This document shows positions 8,917 to 18,079 of a stretch of DNA of 64,000 bases, piece by piece. How positions within the stretch are numbered: position 1 is the first letter of the stretch; every line of letters begins with the position of its first letter. Source of the stretch: JAJEFO01 sp965214325 (GTDB lineage Bacteria > Pseudomonadota > Alphaproteobacteria > Rhodobacterales > Rhodobacteraceae). The stretch lies in NCBI GenBank assembly GCA_965214325.1, contig CBDCBG010000006.1, forward strand, positions 4,774,001-4,838,000, written 5' to 3'. Under the pieces are notes generated by a model that was not told the DNA's origin, made no database searches, and saw nothing but the letters and a program-made list of their open reading frames with translations. Made by a program: the position numbers and the translations under genes.

Positions 8917-9756
8917 ATGAGCGTCACCATTCGCGGAATAGAATTCCAGGCAAACAGCGACAACGACATGGGGCTGGAGTTCGTGAACCTCAGCCACCGC
9001 TTCGGATTTCAGTGTCCGAACTGGCCATATTTCAAGGACGTGCAGATCGATCGGCAGCACTACATGGCCAAGTCCGGCGTGCTCAGCCAGACGATCACGA
9101 CCACCATGCACGTGACCACCCATATCGACGCCCCGGCCCATGTGGTGCAGGGCACGCCGTTCATCGACGAGGTTCCGCTGCCGCACTTCTTTGGCTCCGG
9201 CCTGGTCGTGAGCGTTCCCAAGAAGATGTGGGAGTCGATCACCGCAGACGATCTCGAGAAAGCGTGCGGACATGCGATCCGCAAGAACGATGTCCTGATC
9301 ATCAACACCGGCTGGCACAAGCAATACGAGGATGGCGACTACTTTGCGTATTGCCCCGGATTGGTGCCCTCGGCGGCGGACTGGATGGTCGAGAAGGGAA
9401 TCAAGGTCGTCGGCCATGACACGCAGGCCAACGATCACCCGCTGGCCACCGCCATCGGGCCGCAGCGGAACGGCCCGATCCTGCCGCACCTCGAAGCGGA
9501 ATACCGCGAATGGTCCGGCGGTCGCGACTGGAGCGACGACTTCCCGGAATGGGAGCCTGTGCACAACAAGCTGTTCTCGAACGGCATCCTCGGAATCGAG
9601 AACGTGGGAGGCGACCTTGACCGGGTGACCGGCAAGCGCTGCACGTTCGCGTTCTTTCCATGGAACTGGGACCGGGGAGACGGTTGCATCATTCGCCTCG
9701 TCGCGATGATGGATCCCGGCCAGGACTATCGGATCGAGGCCGGGGAGGCGTACTGA
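8917..9756 (+). CDS. Cyclase / kynurenine formamidase-like metal hydrolase
   Basis: The metal-binding motif of the cyclase family appears as HVTTHIDAPAHVV (HxxxHxDAPxH), with further family blocks DVLIINTGWH, GHDTQANDHP and an ending in LVAMM. Family members hydrolyse amides, lactones or cyclic compounds with manganese or zinc in the cytosol. This protein of about 280 aa is longer than classical KynB and resembles the catabolic cyclases. ATG at 8917 follows GGGGAGG; an upstream ATG at 8896 is less well placed. It opens the operon that continues with cupin, SDR, dehydrogenase and importer genes, so it probably acts on the imported compound or on a ring-opened intermediate. Confidence 0.83.
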   Translation: MSVTIRGIEFQANSDNDMGLEFVNLSHRFGFQCPNWPYFKDVQIDRQHYMAKSGVLSQTITTTMHVTTHIDAPAHVVQGTPFIDEVPLPHFFGSGLVVSVPKKMWESITADDLEKACGHAIRKNDVLIINTGWHKQYEDGDYFAYCPGLVPSAADWMVEKGIKVVGHDTQANDHPLATAIGPQRNGPILPHLEAEYREWSGGRDWSDDFPEWEPVHNKLFSNGILGIENVGGDLDRVTGKRCTFAFFPWNWDRGDGCIIRLVAMMDPGQDYRIEAGEAY

Positions 9757-10109
9757 TGCTTGCCAAGCGATTTGCCGATGCCGAACCCTACGAGGCCCCC
9801 AACCATTGGGGCGTCACGGGGCTCAGGCTTCAGGGCTTCGAGGATGGAGGCCCGGAAAACCAGTGGGTCGGCCTGTCCCAGTTCCTGCCGGGCGGGGGCG
9901 CCGGACCGGATTCCACGCCGTTCGAGAAGGTCTATGTCGTGATCGAGGGCGAGATGACCGTGACAGTCGACGGCGAGGAAACCGTGCTGAAGCCGATGGA
10001 CAGCTGCACGATCGCGCCGCACGAGGTCCGCAAGATCGAGAACCGCAGCAACCATGTATGCAAGATGATCGTCGTGATGCCGTATCCCGACGGCAAGAGA
10101 CCGGAGTAG
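9756..10109 (+). CDS. Small single-domain cupin protein
   Basis: This protein of 117 aa has both cupin motifs in reduced form: GPDSTPFEKVYVVIEGEMTV (motif 1, with Glu but without the usual two His) and DSCTIAPHEVRKIENRSN (motif 2, with one His). The loss of the standard HxH pair leaves the metal site in doubt, so it may bind a ligand rather than catalyse oxidation. Its ATG overlaps the TGA of the cyclase gene, so the two are coupled. In catabolic operons such cupins are often isomerases, dioxygenases or binding proteins, and I cannot choose between these. Confidence 0.78.
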   Translation: MLAKRFADAEPYEAPNHWGVTGLRLQGFEDGGPENQWVGLSQFLPGGGAGPDSTPFEKVYVVIEGEMTVTVDGEETVLKPMDSCTIAPHEVRKIENRSNHVCKMIVVMPYPDGKRPE

Positions 10110-10113
10110 GCCG

Positions 10114-10899
10114 ATGTCACTGGACGATCCTCTCTCCCTGTTCGACGTGTCCGGCAAGGTCGCGCTGATCACGGGCGCTTCCGGCGCCTTCGGCGGGGTC
10201 GCTGCGCAATGTCTTTCCGGCGCCGGCTGCAAGGTCGTCCTCGCGGGCGGAAACGCCGAAGCCCTGGCGGAGGCAGCGGCATCATGCACGGGCGAGGCTC
10301 ACGCGGTCAACGCGCGCCCGGACAGCGAGAGCGCCTGCGAGAGTCTCGTGGCGGAAACAGTCGAGGCGTTCGGTCGCCTCGACATCCTCGTTGTCGCGTC
10401 AGGCATGAACAGGGTCGCCAAGATCGGCGAGATGGACCCCTCGACATTCGATGCCGTGATGGATGCAAATGTCACGCAGAGCTGGCTTATGGCCCGGGCC
10501 GCCGCCGGGCGGATGCAATCCCAGGGCGATGGCGGCAAGATCGTGCTGATGTCCTCTGCAAGGGGATTGCTGGGGCACCCGGCCGGATACACCGCCTACT
10601 GCGCCTCCAAGGCCGCCGTGGACGGGATCACCAAGGCACTTGGATGCGAGCTCGGGCCAACCGGCATCACCGTGAACGCGATCGCGCCGACGGTCTTCCG
10701 TTCGCCGCTGACCGCGTGGATGTTCGAGGACAGCGAAGACGCAAAGGCAGTTCGTAAGGGATTCCTGGCCCGAGTCCCGAAGGGGCGGCTCGGAGAGCCC
10801 GAGGATCTGGCAGGGCCGCTTCTGTTCCTGGCCTCAGGCGCGTCCGATTTCTACACCGGACACATTCTTTACGCCGACGGCGGCTATACGGCGGGGTAG
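10114..10899 (+). CDS. Short-chain dehydrogenase/reductase
   Basis: A classical SDR of 261 aa. The cofactor site is GASGAFGG near residue 23, with catalytic Ser in VLMSSARG and the YxxxK pair in YTAYCASKAAVDG, and the usual LFLASGASDFYTGHILYADGG tail, of which TGHILYADGG is diagnostic. The replacement of Gly-Ile-Gly by Gly-Ala-Phe-Gly in the dinucleotide loop is a mild variation. It oxidises or reduces an alcohol or ketone with NAD(P). The gene lies 4 nt after the cupin gene in the operon and probably handles a hydroxyl-bearing intermediate of the same pathway. Confidence 0.88.
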   Translation: MSLDDPLSLFDVSGKVALITGASGAFGGVAAQCLSGAGCKVVLAGGNAEALAEAAASCTGEAHAVNARPDSESACESLVAETVEAFGRLDILVVASGMNRVAKIGEMDPSTFDAVMDANVTQSWLMARAAAGRMQSQGDGGKIVLMSSARGLLGHPAGYTAYCASKAAVDGITKALGCELGPTGITVNAIAPTVFRSPLTAWMFEDSEDAKAVRKGFLARVPKGRLGEPEDLAGPLLFLASGASDFYTGHILYADGGYTAG

Positions 10900-10903
10900 G
10901 AGG

Positions 10904-11830
10904 ATGACCGGGGATCGTCAGATCGCTGTGATAGGCGCCGGCCTGATGGGCCACGGGATCGCACTGACATTCGCAAGAGCCGGCTGGCAGGTCACGATCA
11001 CCGATCCCTCGGACGAGATGATGCAGTCCGCTCCCGAGAGGATTGCCGAGAGCCTGAGGCTTGTTGGCGCAAGCGAATCAGATGTCTCCGGGACCCTCGT
11101 CAGGATCGAACGATGCAATTCGGTTCGTGCGGCGGTTGACGGCGCTGCCGGTGTCTTCGAGGCGGCGCCGGAAAAACTCGCCCTCAAGCAAGCGATCTTC
11201 GCGGAAGTCGAGGAGTTCGCGCCTGCGGATGCGGCGCTGGCATCGAACACGTCCGTCATCCAGATATCAAGAATAATGGAAGGTCTGACGTCTCGGCATC
11301 GCGCCATGGGAACGCACTGGTGGAATCCGCCGCACATGATTCCGCTGGTCGAGGTCGTGAAGACCGCGTGGACCGATCCGGCACGTGCCGATTCCATGCA
11401 TGACTTGCTTGTGGACGTCGGAAAGACACCGGTTATCGTCGAACGGGACGTGCCGGGTTTCATAGGCAACCGCTTGCAGCACGCTCTCTGGCGCGAAGCG
11501 ATTTCGCTCGTGGAGAAGGGCGTCTGCACTGCCGAAGCTGTGGACGAGGTGGTCAAGGCCAGCTTCGGTCGCCGCATGGCCGTGCTCGGGCCGCTCGAAA
11601 ACGCGGATCTGGTCGGTATCGAGCTGACACAGGACATCCACAGGCAGGTCCTGTTCGACATCGAAGCTGCGCCCGCTCCATCTGCGTGTCTGCAAGAGCT
11701 TCTTGACCAGGGCCGCACCGGCATGGCGGCGGGTGCAGGCTTTCGCGACTGGCGTGACGGAGATCTTGCCGCGACGAAGGCGAGGTTGGCCGAACATCTG
11801 ATGAAACTCGAGGCAATTCTGCCTGGCTGA
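10904..11830 (+). CDS. 3-hydroxyacyl-CoA dehydrogenase-like NAD-binding protein
   Basis: The N-terminal Rossmann fold shows IAVIGAGLMGHGIALTFARAG and the block ASNTSVIQISRIMEG, then HWWNPPHMIPLVEVV and the C-terminal domain opening VPGFIGNRLQHALWREA. This is the 3HCDH family in a short form of 308 aa, as in L-carnitine or L-gulonate dehydrogenases that act on free hydroxy acids rather than CoA thioesters. TAGGAGG precedes the ATG at 10904 after a 4-nt gap from the SDR gene. It probably oxidises a hydroxy acid intermediate; the substrate is unknown. Confidence 0.86.
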   Translation: MTGDRQIAVIGAGLMGHGIALTFARAGWQVTITDPSDEMMQSAPERIAESLRLVGASESDVSGTLVRIERCNSVRAAVDGAAGVFEAAPEKLALKQAIFAEVEEFAPADAALASNTSVIQISRIMEGLTSRHRAMGTHWWNPPHMIPLVEVVKTAWTDPARADSMHDLLVDVGKTPVIVERDVPGFIGNRLQHALWREAISLVEKGVCTAEAVDEVVKASFGRRMAVLGPLENADLVGIELTQDIHRQVLFDIEAAPAPSACLQELLDQGRTGMAAGAGFRDWRDGDLAATKARLAEHLMKLEAILPG

Positions 11831-11855
11831 TTCACTTGTAGGGAGGAACTGAAAA

Positions 11856-13127
11856 ATGGCACTTGCGACAACGAGAAGACGGGTTCTTGGCGGTCTCGCC
11901 ACAACGGTGGCGGCGCCCGCGCTGCTGACATCCACGCGCGCATACGCGGCAAATCCGGCGATCCGGGTTGGCCATGTCAGCCCTCGCACCGGGCCGCTGG
12001 CCGGGTTCGCCGAGGCGGACGAGCACGTCCTGAACGGCATCGAGGCCGCCTTCGCGGACGGGATTTCCAACAACGGCAAGTCCTACGGTGTCGAGATCGT
12101 CTCGAAGGACAGCCAGTCGAACCCGAACCGCGCGGCGGAGGTGGCTGCCGACCTGATCCTTGGCGAGGAAGTGGATCTCATCGTCGCCGCGTCAACCCCT
12201 GACACGACGAATCCGGTCGCCGACCAGGCCGAGATCAACGAGGTTCCGTGCATCACGACCGACTGCCCGTGGCAGCCCTATTTCTTCGGTCGCAACGGCA
12301 ACCCCGCGGAAGGGTTCCAGTACACGTACCATTTCTTCTGGGGCCTCGAGGACGTGATCGCCAACTTCCTCGATCTCTGGGGGGGGTCCGGCGTGTCCAG
12401 GACCGTGGCGGGCCTTTTCCCGAATGACGCTGACGGCAATGCCTGGGGTCATCCGGAACTCGGGTTTCCGAATCCGCTGGCGGAGGCCGGATTCACGCTG
12501 GTCGATCCCGGGCGCTACCAACCTCTCAATGACGATTTCTCGAACTACATCGCCGCCTTCAAGGAGGCCGGTTGCGAGATCGTCACGGGCAACATGATCC
12601 CGCCGGACTTCGCGACCTTCTGGGCGCAGGCCGCACAGCAGAACTTCCGGCCGAAGGTCGTGACGATCGGGAAGGCACTTCTGTTCCCGTCCGTGATCGA
12701 GTCGCTCGGCGGTCGCGGCGACGGGCTGACCTCGGAGATCTGGTGGACGCCGACGCATCCGTTCAATTCGTCGCTGACAGGCGAAAGCGCAAAGGCACTG
12801 GCAGATGGCTACACGGCTGCCAGCGGGCGGCCATGGACGCAGCCCATCGGGTTCAAGCATGCCCTGTTCGAAGTCGTGCGGGACGTCATTTCCCGCTCGG
12901 CGGACCTGGATGATCCGATGGCCACGCTCGATGCGATCAAGTCCACGAATCTCTCGACCATCGTGGGCGACGTGAACTGGGCGAACGGCCCAGTTCCCAA
13001 CGTTACCAAGACTCCGCTTGTGGCAGGCCAGTGGCAAGGAAAGGAAGGAGGTTTCGACCTGGTGGTGACCACCAATGCCCACGCCCCGCAGATTCCGATC
13101 GGCGGCAAGCTGAAGCTGCTTGGCTAG
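11856..13127 (+). CDS. Liv-type ABC importer, periplasmic binding protein
   Basis: The N-terminus MALATTRRRVLGGLATTVAA carries a twin-arginine export signal with cleavage near AYAANPAI, so the protein is probably exported folded by Tat. The mature part begins IRVGHVSPRTGPLAGFAEAD, the opening of Leu/Ile/Val-type type I binding proteins, and ends with a GGFDLVV block. GGGAGGA lies before the ATG at 11856. It should bring the operon's substrate to the LivHMGF-type transporter encoded next. The family binds amino acids, amides, aromatic acids and urea, so the ligand is open. Confidence 0.87.
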   Translation: MALATTRRRVLGGLATTVAAPALLTSTRAYAANPAIRVGHVSPRTGPLAGFAEADEHVLNGIEAAFADGISNNGKSYGVEIVSKDSQSNPNRAAEVAADLILGEEVDLIVAASTPDTTNPVADQAEINEVPCITTDCPWQPYFFGRNGNPAEGFQYTYHFFWGLEDVIANFLDLWGGSGVSRTVAGLFPNDADGNAWGHPELGFPNPLAEAGFTLVDPGRYQPLNDDFSNYIAAFKEAGCEIVTGNMIPPDFATFWAQAAQQNFRPKVVTIGKALLFPSVIESLGGRGDGLTSEIWWTPTHPFNSSLTGESAKALADGYTAASGRPWTQPIGFKHALFEVVRDVISRSADLDDPMATLDAIKSTNLSTIVGDVNWANGPVPNVTKTPLVAGQWQGKEGGFDLVVTTNAHAPQIPIGGKLKLLG

Positions 13128-13141
13128 GAGGGGCAGGGGTC

Positions 13142-13870
13142 TTGTCGGCATTGCTGTCGGTCTCGGGTCTCAGCAAGTCGTTCGGTGCCGTTGTCGTCGC
13201 CGATCAGACGTACCTTGACGTGGAGCGGGGCGCCGCGATCGGCATTCTTGGACCGAACGGCGCCGGCAAGACCTCGCTGTTCAACCTGATCACCGGCGCC
13301 TTGCGGCCCGACGCCGGGCGGATCGAGTTTTCCGGGGCCGACATCACCGGCGCGCCGGCAGCCGAGCGCTGCAGGATGGGGATTTGCCGCTCCTTCCAGA
13401 TTCCGCAGCCATTTGGCGGCATGACGGTCTTCGAGAACGCTCTCGTCGGCGCAACCCAAGGGGCCGGGTTGAGCGGCAGTTCGGCGGAGGTTCACGCCGT
13501 CGAGATTCTGGATGAGACAGGGTTGTTGCCCAAGGCAAACATCCGGGCCAGCGCACTCACGCTCCTGGAGCGAAAGCGCCTGGAGATGGCCCGTGCGCTT
13601 TCCGCAAGGCCGAAGCTCTTGCTGCTGGACGAGATCGCGGGCGGCCTGACGGACGCAGAGTGCGGAGAACTGATCGGCACGATCAACCGGGTGCACGCGA
13701 ATGGCACGACGATCATCTGGATAGAGCACGTCGTTCATGCACTGCTGGCCGTCGTCCAGAAGCTCATCGTGATTGATTTCGGCAAGAAGATCGCCGAGGG
13801 CGAGCCGAGGGAGATCATGGGCAGCGCCGAGGTCAGGGAAATCTATCTCGGTGTGGATCCGGATGCCTGA
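13142..13870 (+). CDS. Liv-type ABC importer ATPase (LivG-like)
   Basis: The protein has Walker A GPNGAGKTS, the Q-loop RSFQIPQPFGGMTVFENALVG, and Walker B LLLLDEIAGGLTDAE, followed by the late His in IIWIEHVVHAL. The usual LSGGQ signature is replaced by SALTLLERKRLEMARAL, a known pattern of LivG proteins. I chose TTG at 13142 because the protein then begins LSALLSVSGLSKSFG like its homologues; an aggaggggcagggg tract lies just upstream. The frame is open further upstream inside the binding-protein gene. It pairs with the LivF-like ATPase at 13863. Confidence 0.87.
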   Translation: MSALLSVSGLSKSFGAVVVADQTYLDVERGAAIGILGPNGAGKTSLFNLITGALRPDAGRIEFSGADITGAPAAERCRMGICRSFQIPQPFGGMTVFENALVGATQGAGLSGSSAEVHAVEILDETGLLPKANIRASALTLLERKRLEMARALSARPKLLLLDEIAGGLTDAECGELIGTINRVHANGTTIIWIEHVVHALLAVVQKLIVIDFGKKIAEGEPREIMGSAEVREIYLGVDPDA

Positions 13871-14576
13871 TTCTCTCCTTTCTCTCAACTCGCTCGACGC
13901 ACACTATGGCGATTTCCAGGCGTTGTACGGCGTGGACATGTCCATTGAGCGGGGCGAAGTCGTTTCCATCATCGGGGCGAACGGCGCCGGCAAGACAACG
14001 CTGATGCGGTCGATTTCCGGGCTGACACGGAACGATCCGATGCAGGTGGTCTACGGAGGCCAGCCGATCGGTTCCTTGCGGGCCGACCTGGTCGCGGGCT
14101 TGGGGATTGCGCTCGTGCCGGAGGGGCGGCAGCTGTTTCCGTCGCTTTCGGTCGAGGAAAACCTCGTGCTCGGCGGCAAGACCGGTCGATCAGGACCGTG
14201 GTCTCTCGACAAGGTGTGTGAACTGTTTCCGATTCTCGGGGAGCGGCGGAGCCAGGCCTCCACCTCGCTTTCGGGCGGGCAGCAGCAGATGGTGGCGATC
14301 GGCCGGGCGCTGATGGCCAATCCCGATCTGATCCTGTTCGACGAGATCAGTCTCGGGCTTGCCCCCGTCGTGATCGGAACGATCTATGGCGCGCTGCCCG
14401 GCATCATCGGCGAGGAGATGACCGCGCTCCTGGTCGAGCAGGACATTTCCCGGGCTCTTTCAGTGTCGTCCCGTGTCTACTGCCTTCGGGAGGGCCGGAT
14501 CTCGCTGGAGGGGCGGACGGACCAGGTCAGCCGCGAGGACATCACGGACGCGTATTTCGGAGCGAGGGCGGCATGA
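13863..14576 (+). CDS. Liv-type ABC importer ATPase (LivF-like)
   Basis: This ATPase of 237 aa has Walker A GANGAGKTTLM, the LivF-typical ALVPEGRQLFPSLSVEENL Q-loop region, signature SLSGGQQQMVAIGRAL and Walker B ILFDEISLGLAP. The ATG at 13863 overlaps the end of the LivG-like gene by 8 nt, and the gene overlaps the LivH-like gene by 4 nt (ATGA), so expression is coupled. It energises the importer whose ligand is carried by the Tat-exported binding protein. Confidence 0.9.
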   Translation: MPDSLLSLNSLDAHYGDFQALYGVDMSIERGEVVSIIGANGAGKTTLMRSISGLTRNDPMQVVYGGQPIGSLRADLVAGLGIALVPEGRQLFPSLSVEENLVLGGKTGRSGPWSLDKVCELFPILGERRSQASTSLSGGQQQMVAIGRALMANPDLILFDEISLGLAPVVIGTIYGALPGIIGEEMTALLVEQDISRALSVSSRVYCLREGRISLEGRTDQVSREDITDAYFGARAA

Positions 14577-15439
14577 TCGAATGGGTCAATGCACTGGTTC
14601 AGGGTGTCTTGCTAGGCGGCCTCTACGCACTTTTTGCAGCCGGGCTGTCGTTGATCTTTGGCGTGATGCGGCTTGTCAACATAGCCCATGGCGACCTGAT
14701 CGTGCTGGCCGCCTATATTGGCCTCAGCACGACAGTCGTTCTGGGCGTGCATCCGTTCTTCGCCCTTCTGATCGTGATGCCCGTGATGGCGGGGATTGGC
14801 TACGCGTTGCAGCGTGGGCTGCTCAACCAGGCGCTGGGGGACGACATCCTGCCGCCGCTTCTCGTGACGTTCGGACTGTCCGTCATCATCCAGAACGCCC
14901 TGCTGGAAGGCTACTCCGCCGACCCGCAGAAGCTCAATGGCGGCGTGATCGAGACTGCCAGCATCTCCATTGGAGGCTTGGCCGCAGGAATTCTGCCGCT
15001 CCTGACCTTTGCCATCGCGGTCGCCGTCATCGCCGCCCTGCAGTGGATATTCTACAGCACCGGCCTGGGACGCGGTTTCCGGGCCGTCTCGGACAATCAG
15101 GAAATCGCCCAGCTCATGGGATTGAACAAGGCGCACGTCTTCGGGCTTGCAATGGCCCTGGCACTAGCGGTGACGGCAATTGCCGGCATCCTGCTTGGAA
15201 TCAGGACGAGCTTTGATCCGGCAATCGGGGGTGGCAGACTGATATTCGGATTCGAGGCCGTAGTTATCGGTGGGCTTGGCAATCTCTGGGGCACCCTGGC
15301 AGGGGGCGTGATTCTTGGCGTCGCCCAGACCCTGGGGGCGAAAATTGATCCGGGGTGGCAATTGCTGGCGGGACATGTCGCCTTTCTCGTCGTTCTGGCC
15401 GTTCGCCCCAACGGCTTGTTCCCGAGAGTGGAGCATTGA
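14573..15439 (+). CDS. Liv-type ABC importer permease (LivH-like)
   Basis: This membrane protein of 288 aa has about eight hydrophobic segments, opening with ALVQGVLLGGLYALFAAGLSL and containing the family blocks GVMRLVNIAHGD and FRAVSDNQEIAQLMG (coupling helix). It ends GNLWGTLAGGVILG and VLAVRPNGLFP. This is the standard LivH family. It forms the inner-membrane channel with the LivM-like protein that follows, whose start overlaps its stop. Confidence 0.91.
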   Translation: MIEWVNALVQGVLLGGLYALFAAGLSLIFGVMRLVNIAHGDLIVLAAYIGLSTTVVLGVHPFFALLIVMPVMAGIGYALQRGLLNQALGDDILPPLLVTFGLSVIIQNALLEGYSADPQKLNGGVIETASISIGGLAAGILPLLTFAIAVAVIAALQWIFYSTGLGRGFRAVSDNQEIAQLMGLNKAHVFGLAMALALAVTAIAGILLGIRTSFDPAIGGGRLIFGFEAVVIGGLGNLWGTLAGGVILGVAQTLGAKIDPGWQLLAGHVAFLVVLAVRPNGLFPRVEH

Positions 15440-16461
15440 GCGCCCCTGTCGTCACGCGCGTGACGCGAGCCTCGCGCATCGCGACGCTCGTCGCGGCGCT
15501 GGCGTTGGCCGTGCTTGCGCTAGCGCCCTGGTGGGCGGGACGGGCCGACATGCGGCTCATGGGCGAGATTTACCTGTACCTGTCACTGGCCTGCCTGTGG
15601 AACTTGATGGCAGGCTATGCGGGCCTGGTTTCGGTGGGGCAGCAGGCCTATGTCGGGTTCGGGGGCTACATGCTCTTCGCACTGACGGTGTTTGGCGGAT
15701 TGCACCCGATTGCGGCCATTGTCGCTGCCGGCGGCCTTGCGGCGATGATTTCGGTCCCTGTCGCCACGCTCATCTTTCGGCTCAAGGGAGCCTACTTCGC
15801 CATTGGCACATGGGTGGTGGCAGAAGTGTTTCGTCTGTCTTTTGCACAGGTTTCCGCCTTGGGCGGCGGCTCGGGGTCATCGCTGCCGGTCGGCATCGTC
15901 AGGTCCCTTTCGTCCTCCCGGTCGGGACGCGAGGCCCTGAGCTACTGGCTGGCGCTAGGGGCCGCCGTCCTGGTCATCGGCGCCATCTATCTTTTCCTGA
16001 GGTCACGCAGGGGCCTGGCCCTAACCGCGATCCGGGACAGCGAAGCTGCCGCATCCGGCCTGGGTATCGATATCTGGCGAACGAAGCTGGAAGTCTATGT
16101 CGTGACTTCCGCACTGACCGCGATTGTCGGCGGGCTGATATTCCTCCAGAAGCTTCGCATTTCGCCCGATGCTGCATTTTCGGTCAACGATTGGACCGCG
16201 TTCGTGATCTTCATCGTCGTCATCGGCGGGATCGGGACGCTGGAAGGGCCCATCATCGGCACGCTTGTCTTTTTCGCGATTCGGGAAACCCTGGCGGACT
16301 TTGGCACGAGCTACCTGATGATCCTGGGCGCTGTGGCCATCGTGGTGATGCTGAAGGCTCCGAAGGGCATTTGGGGATTGGTTCGTGAACGCTTTGATCT
16401 CGAACTGTTTCCGCTGAGCTATCGCGTGCACCAAATAGGCGGCGACAGGACGGGATCTTGA
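15436..16461 (+). CDS. Liv-type ABC importer permease (LivM-like)
   Basis: This protein of about 341 aa has multiple membrane segments, the LivM signature blocks LSLACLWNLMAGYAGLVSVGQQ, GLALTAIRDSEAAASGLGID (coupling helix) and IGGIGTLEGPIIGTLVFF. TTG at 15436 overlaps the LivH stop (TTGA); I chose it because the next in-frame starts lie well inside the expected sequence. It completes a full importer of binding protein, two ATPases and two permeases, all in one operon with the catabolic genes. Confidence 0.88.
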   Translation: MSAPVVTRVTRASRIATLVAALALAVLALAPWWAGRADMRLMGEIYLYLSLACLWNLMAGYAGLVSVGQQAYVGFGGYMLFALTVFGGLHPIAAIVAAGGLAAMISVPVATLIFRLKGAYFAIGTWVVAEVFRLSFAQVSALGGGSGSSLPVGIVRSLSSSRSGREALSYWLALGAAVLVIGAIYLFLRSRRGLALTAIRDSEAAASGLGIDIWRTKLEVYVVTSALTAIVGGLIFLQKLRISPDAAFSVNDWTAFVIFIVVIGGIGTLEGPIIGTLVFFAIRETLADFGTSYLMILGAVAIVVMLKAPKGIWGLVRERFDLELFPLSYRVHQIGGDRTGS

Positions 16462-16462
16462 A

Positions 16463-18079
16463 ATGAACGTACTCTGGATCATGGCGGACCAACTGCGCTG
16501 GGACTACCTGAGTTGTTACGGGGCCAGGCATATCGAGACGCCCAATCTTGACTGGCTGGCGTCACGAGGTGTGCGTTTCAACAAGGCATATGTGCAGTCC
16601 CCGATCTGCGGACCGAGCCGGATGAGCTACTATACCGGTCGGTATGTCCGCAGCCACGGCTCGACCTGGAACGGATTCCCGCTTCGCGCCGGGGAGCCGA
16701 CTCTGGGGGAGCACCTCCGCGAAATCGGGGTCAAGTGCGCTCTGGTCGGCAAGACACACATGACGCCGGACATGGATGGCATGAAGAGGCTCGGGATCGA
16801 GCCGGAAGGGACTGTTGGCGCGCTGGTCAGCGAATGCGGGTTTGAGGTGTTCGTGCGCGACGACGGCACCAATCATTCCGAATATCCGCTACGGCATGCG
16901 GAGGACTATGACCAGTATCTGCGTGACCACGGCATGGACGGGGACAACCCATGGGAGGAATGGGCCAACACGGCGACCGGCCCGGACGGAGAATTGCGTT
17001 CCGGCTGGGTGCTGGAAAACGCGCCCTTTGCCGCGCGAGTGCCGAAGGAACATTCGGAAACGGCCTGGCTCACGACGCGCGGGATCGAGTTCATCGAGGA
17101 GCAAGGCGAGCAGCCTTGGCTGTGTCACCTCAGCTATATCAAGCCGCATTGGCCGTATCTGGCACCGGCCCCGTACAACGACATGTTTTCGGCTGCCGAC
17201 CTGCCGCCGGTGAACCGCAGCGATGACGAGCGACGATCCGATCATCCGCTGATGCAGGCATGGATGGACATGCGAGTGAGCAAGAGCTTTTCCCGTGACG
17301 AAGTGCGCAACCTTGTCGCGCCGGTCTATATGGGATTGATCCGGGAACTGGATGACAACCTTGGCCGCCTCTTCGCCTATCTTCGGGAATGCGGTCGACT
17401 TGACGACACGATGATCGTGTTCTGCTCGGACCACGGCGACAACATGGGCGATCACTGGATGGGAGAGAAGGATCTGTTCTACGACTGCTCGGCCCGCGTT
17501 CCCTTGATTGTGTACGATCCGCGCCAGGATGCCGACGGAACTCGGGGAACGACCGTGGACCAGCTTGTGGAGGGCATAGATCTGGCACCGACCCTTGTCG
17601 AATTCCTGGGCGGGCAGCCCAAGTCCCACATTCTGGAAGGATTGTCATTGCAACCGCTGCTTCATGGACATGAGGCGCCGTGGAGGGATTACTGCGTTTC
17701 TGAATACGACTACGCCACGCGCGATGCACGCAGGGCGGTTGGGGTCGATCAGAGTGATGCCCGACTGACGATGATATTTGACGGGCGCTGGAAGTATGTG
17801 CACGTCGAGGAGATGTGCCCCATTCTGTTCGATCTAGAATCCGATCCGGACGAATTGGTCGACTTGGGAGGCGATCCGGATTTCGCCGAACAGGTCGACA
17901 GGCTGCGCGGGCTGCATTTTGAATGGTCCAGGAAACATCACAACCGGATCACGAGGTCGGCGGAAAACATCGAAGCCATGACAGACGCCCGGGAGCCGCC
18001 CGGAATCCTCATCGGATATCGGGATCGGGATGAACTTGAGACAGATGGCCACCGGCTGCCGCCTCTTGCACGGCGGTGA
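16463..18079 (+). CDS. Sulfatase family hydrolase (Cys-type)
   Basis: This alkaline-phosphatase-fold sulfatase of 538 aa begins NVLWIMADQLRWDYLSCYGA. The formylglycine motif is C49-G-P-S-R53 (SPICGPSRMSYYTGRY), so a formylglycine-generating enzyme is needed for activity; none is in this window. A second metal-ligand block is VFCSDHGDNMGDHWMGEKDL. There is no signal peptide, so it acts in the cytosol. It starts 1 nt after the LivM-like gene and is the last gene of the operon. It may cleave a sulfate or phosphonate ester of the imported compound. The choline-sulfatase/phosphonate monoester hydrolase branch is the closest by feel, at low certainty. Confidence 0.86.
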   Translation: MNVLWIMADQLRWDYLSCYGARHIETPNLDWLASRGVRFNKAYVQSPICGPSRMSYYTGRYVRSHGSTWNGFPLRAGEPTLGEHLREIGVKCALVGKTHMTPDMDGMKRLGIEPEGTVGALVSECGFEVFVRDDGTNHSEYPLRHAEDYDQYLRDHGMDGDNPWEEWANTATGPDGELRSGWVLENAPFAARVPKEHSETAWLTTRGIEFIEEQGEQPWLCHLSYIKPHWPYLAPAPYNDMFSAADLPPVNRSDDERRSDHPLMQAWMDMRVSKSFSRDEVRNLVAPVYMGLIRELDDNLGRLFAYLRECGRLDDTMIVFCSDHGDNMGDHWMGEKDLFYDCSARVPLIVYDPRQDADGTRGTTVDQLVEGIDLAPTLVEFLGGQPKSHILEGLSLQPLLHGHEAPWRDYCVSEYDYATRDARRAVGVDQSDARLTMIFDGRWKYVHVEEMCPILFDLESDPDELVDLGGDPDFAEQVDRLRGLHFEWSRKHHNRITRSAENIEAMTDAREPPGILIGYRDRDELETDGHRLPPLARR

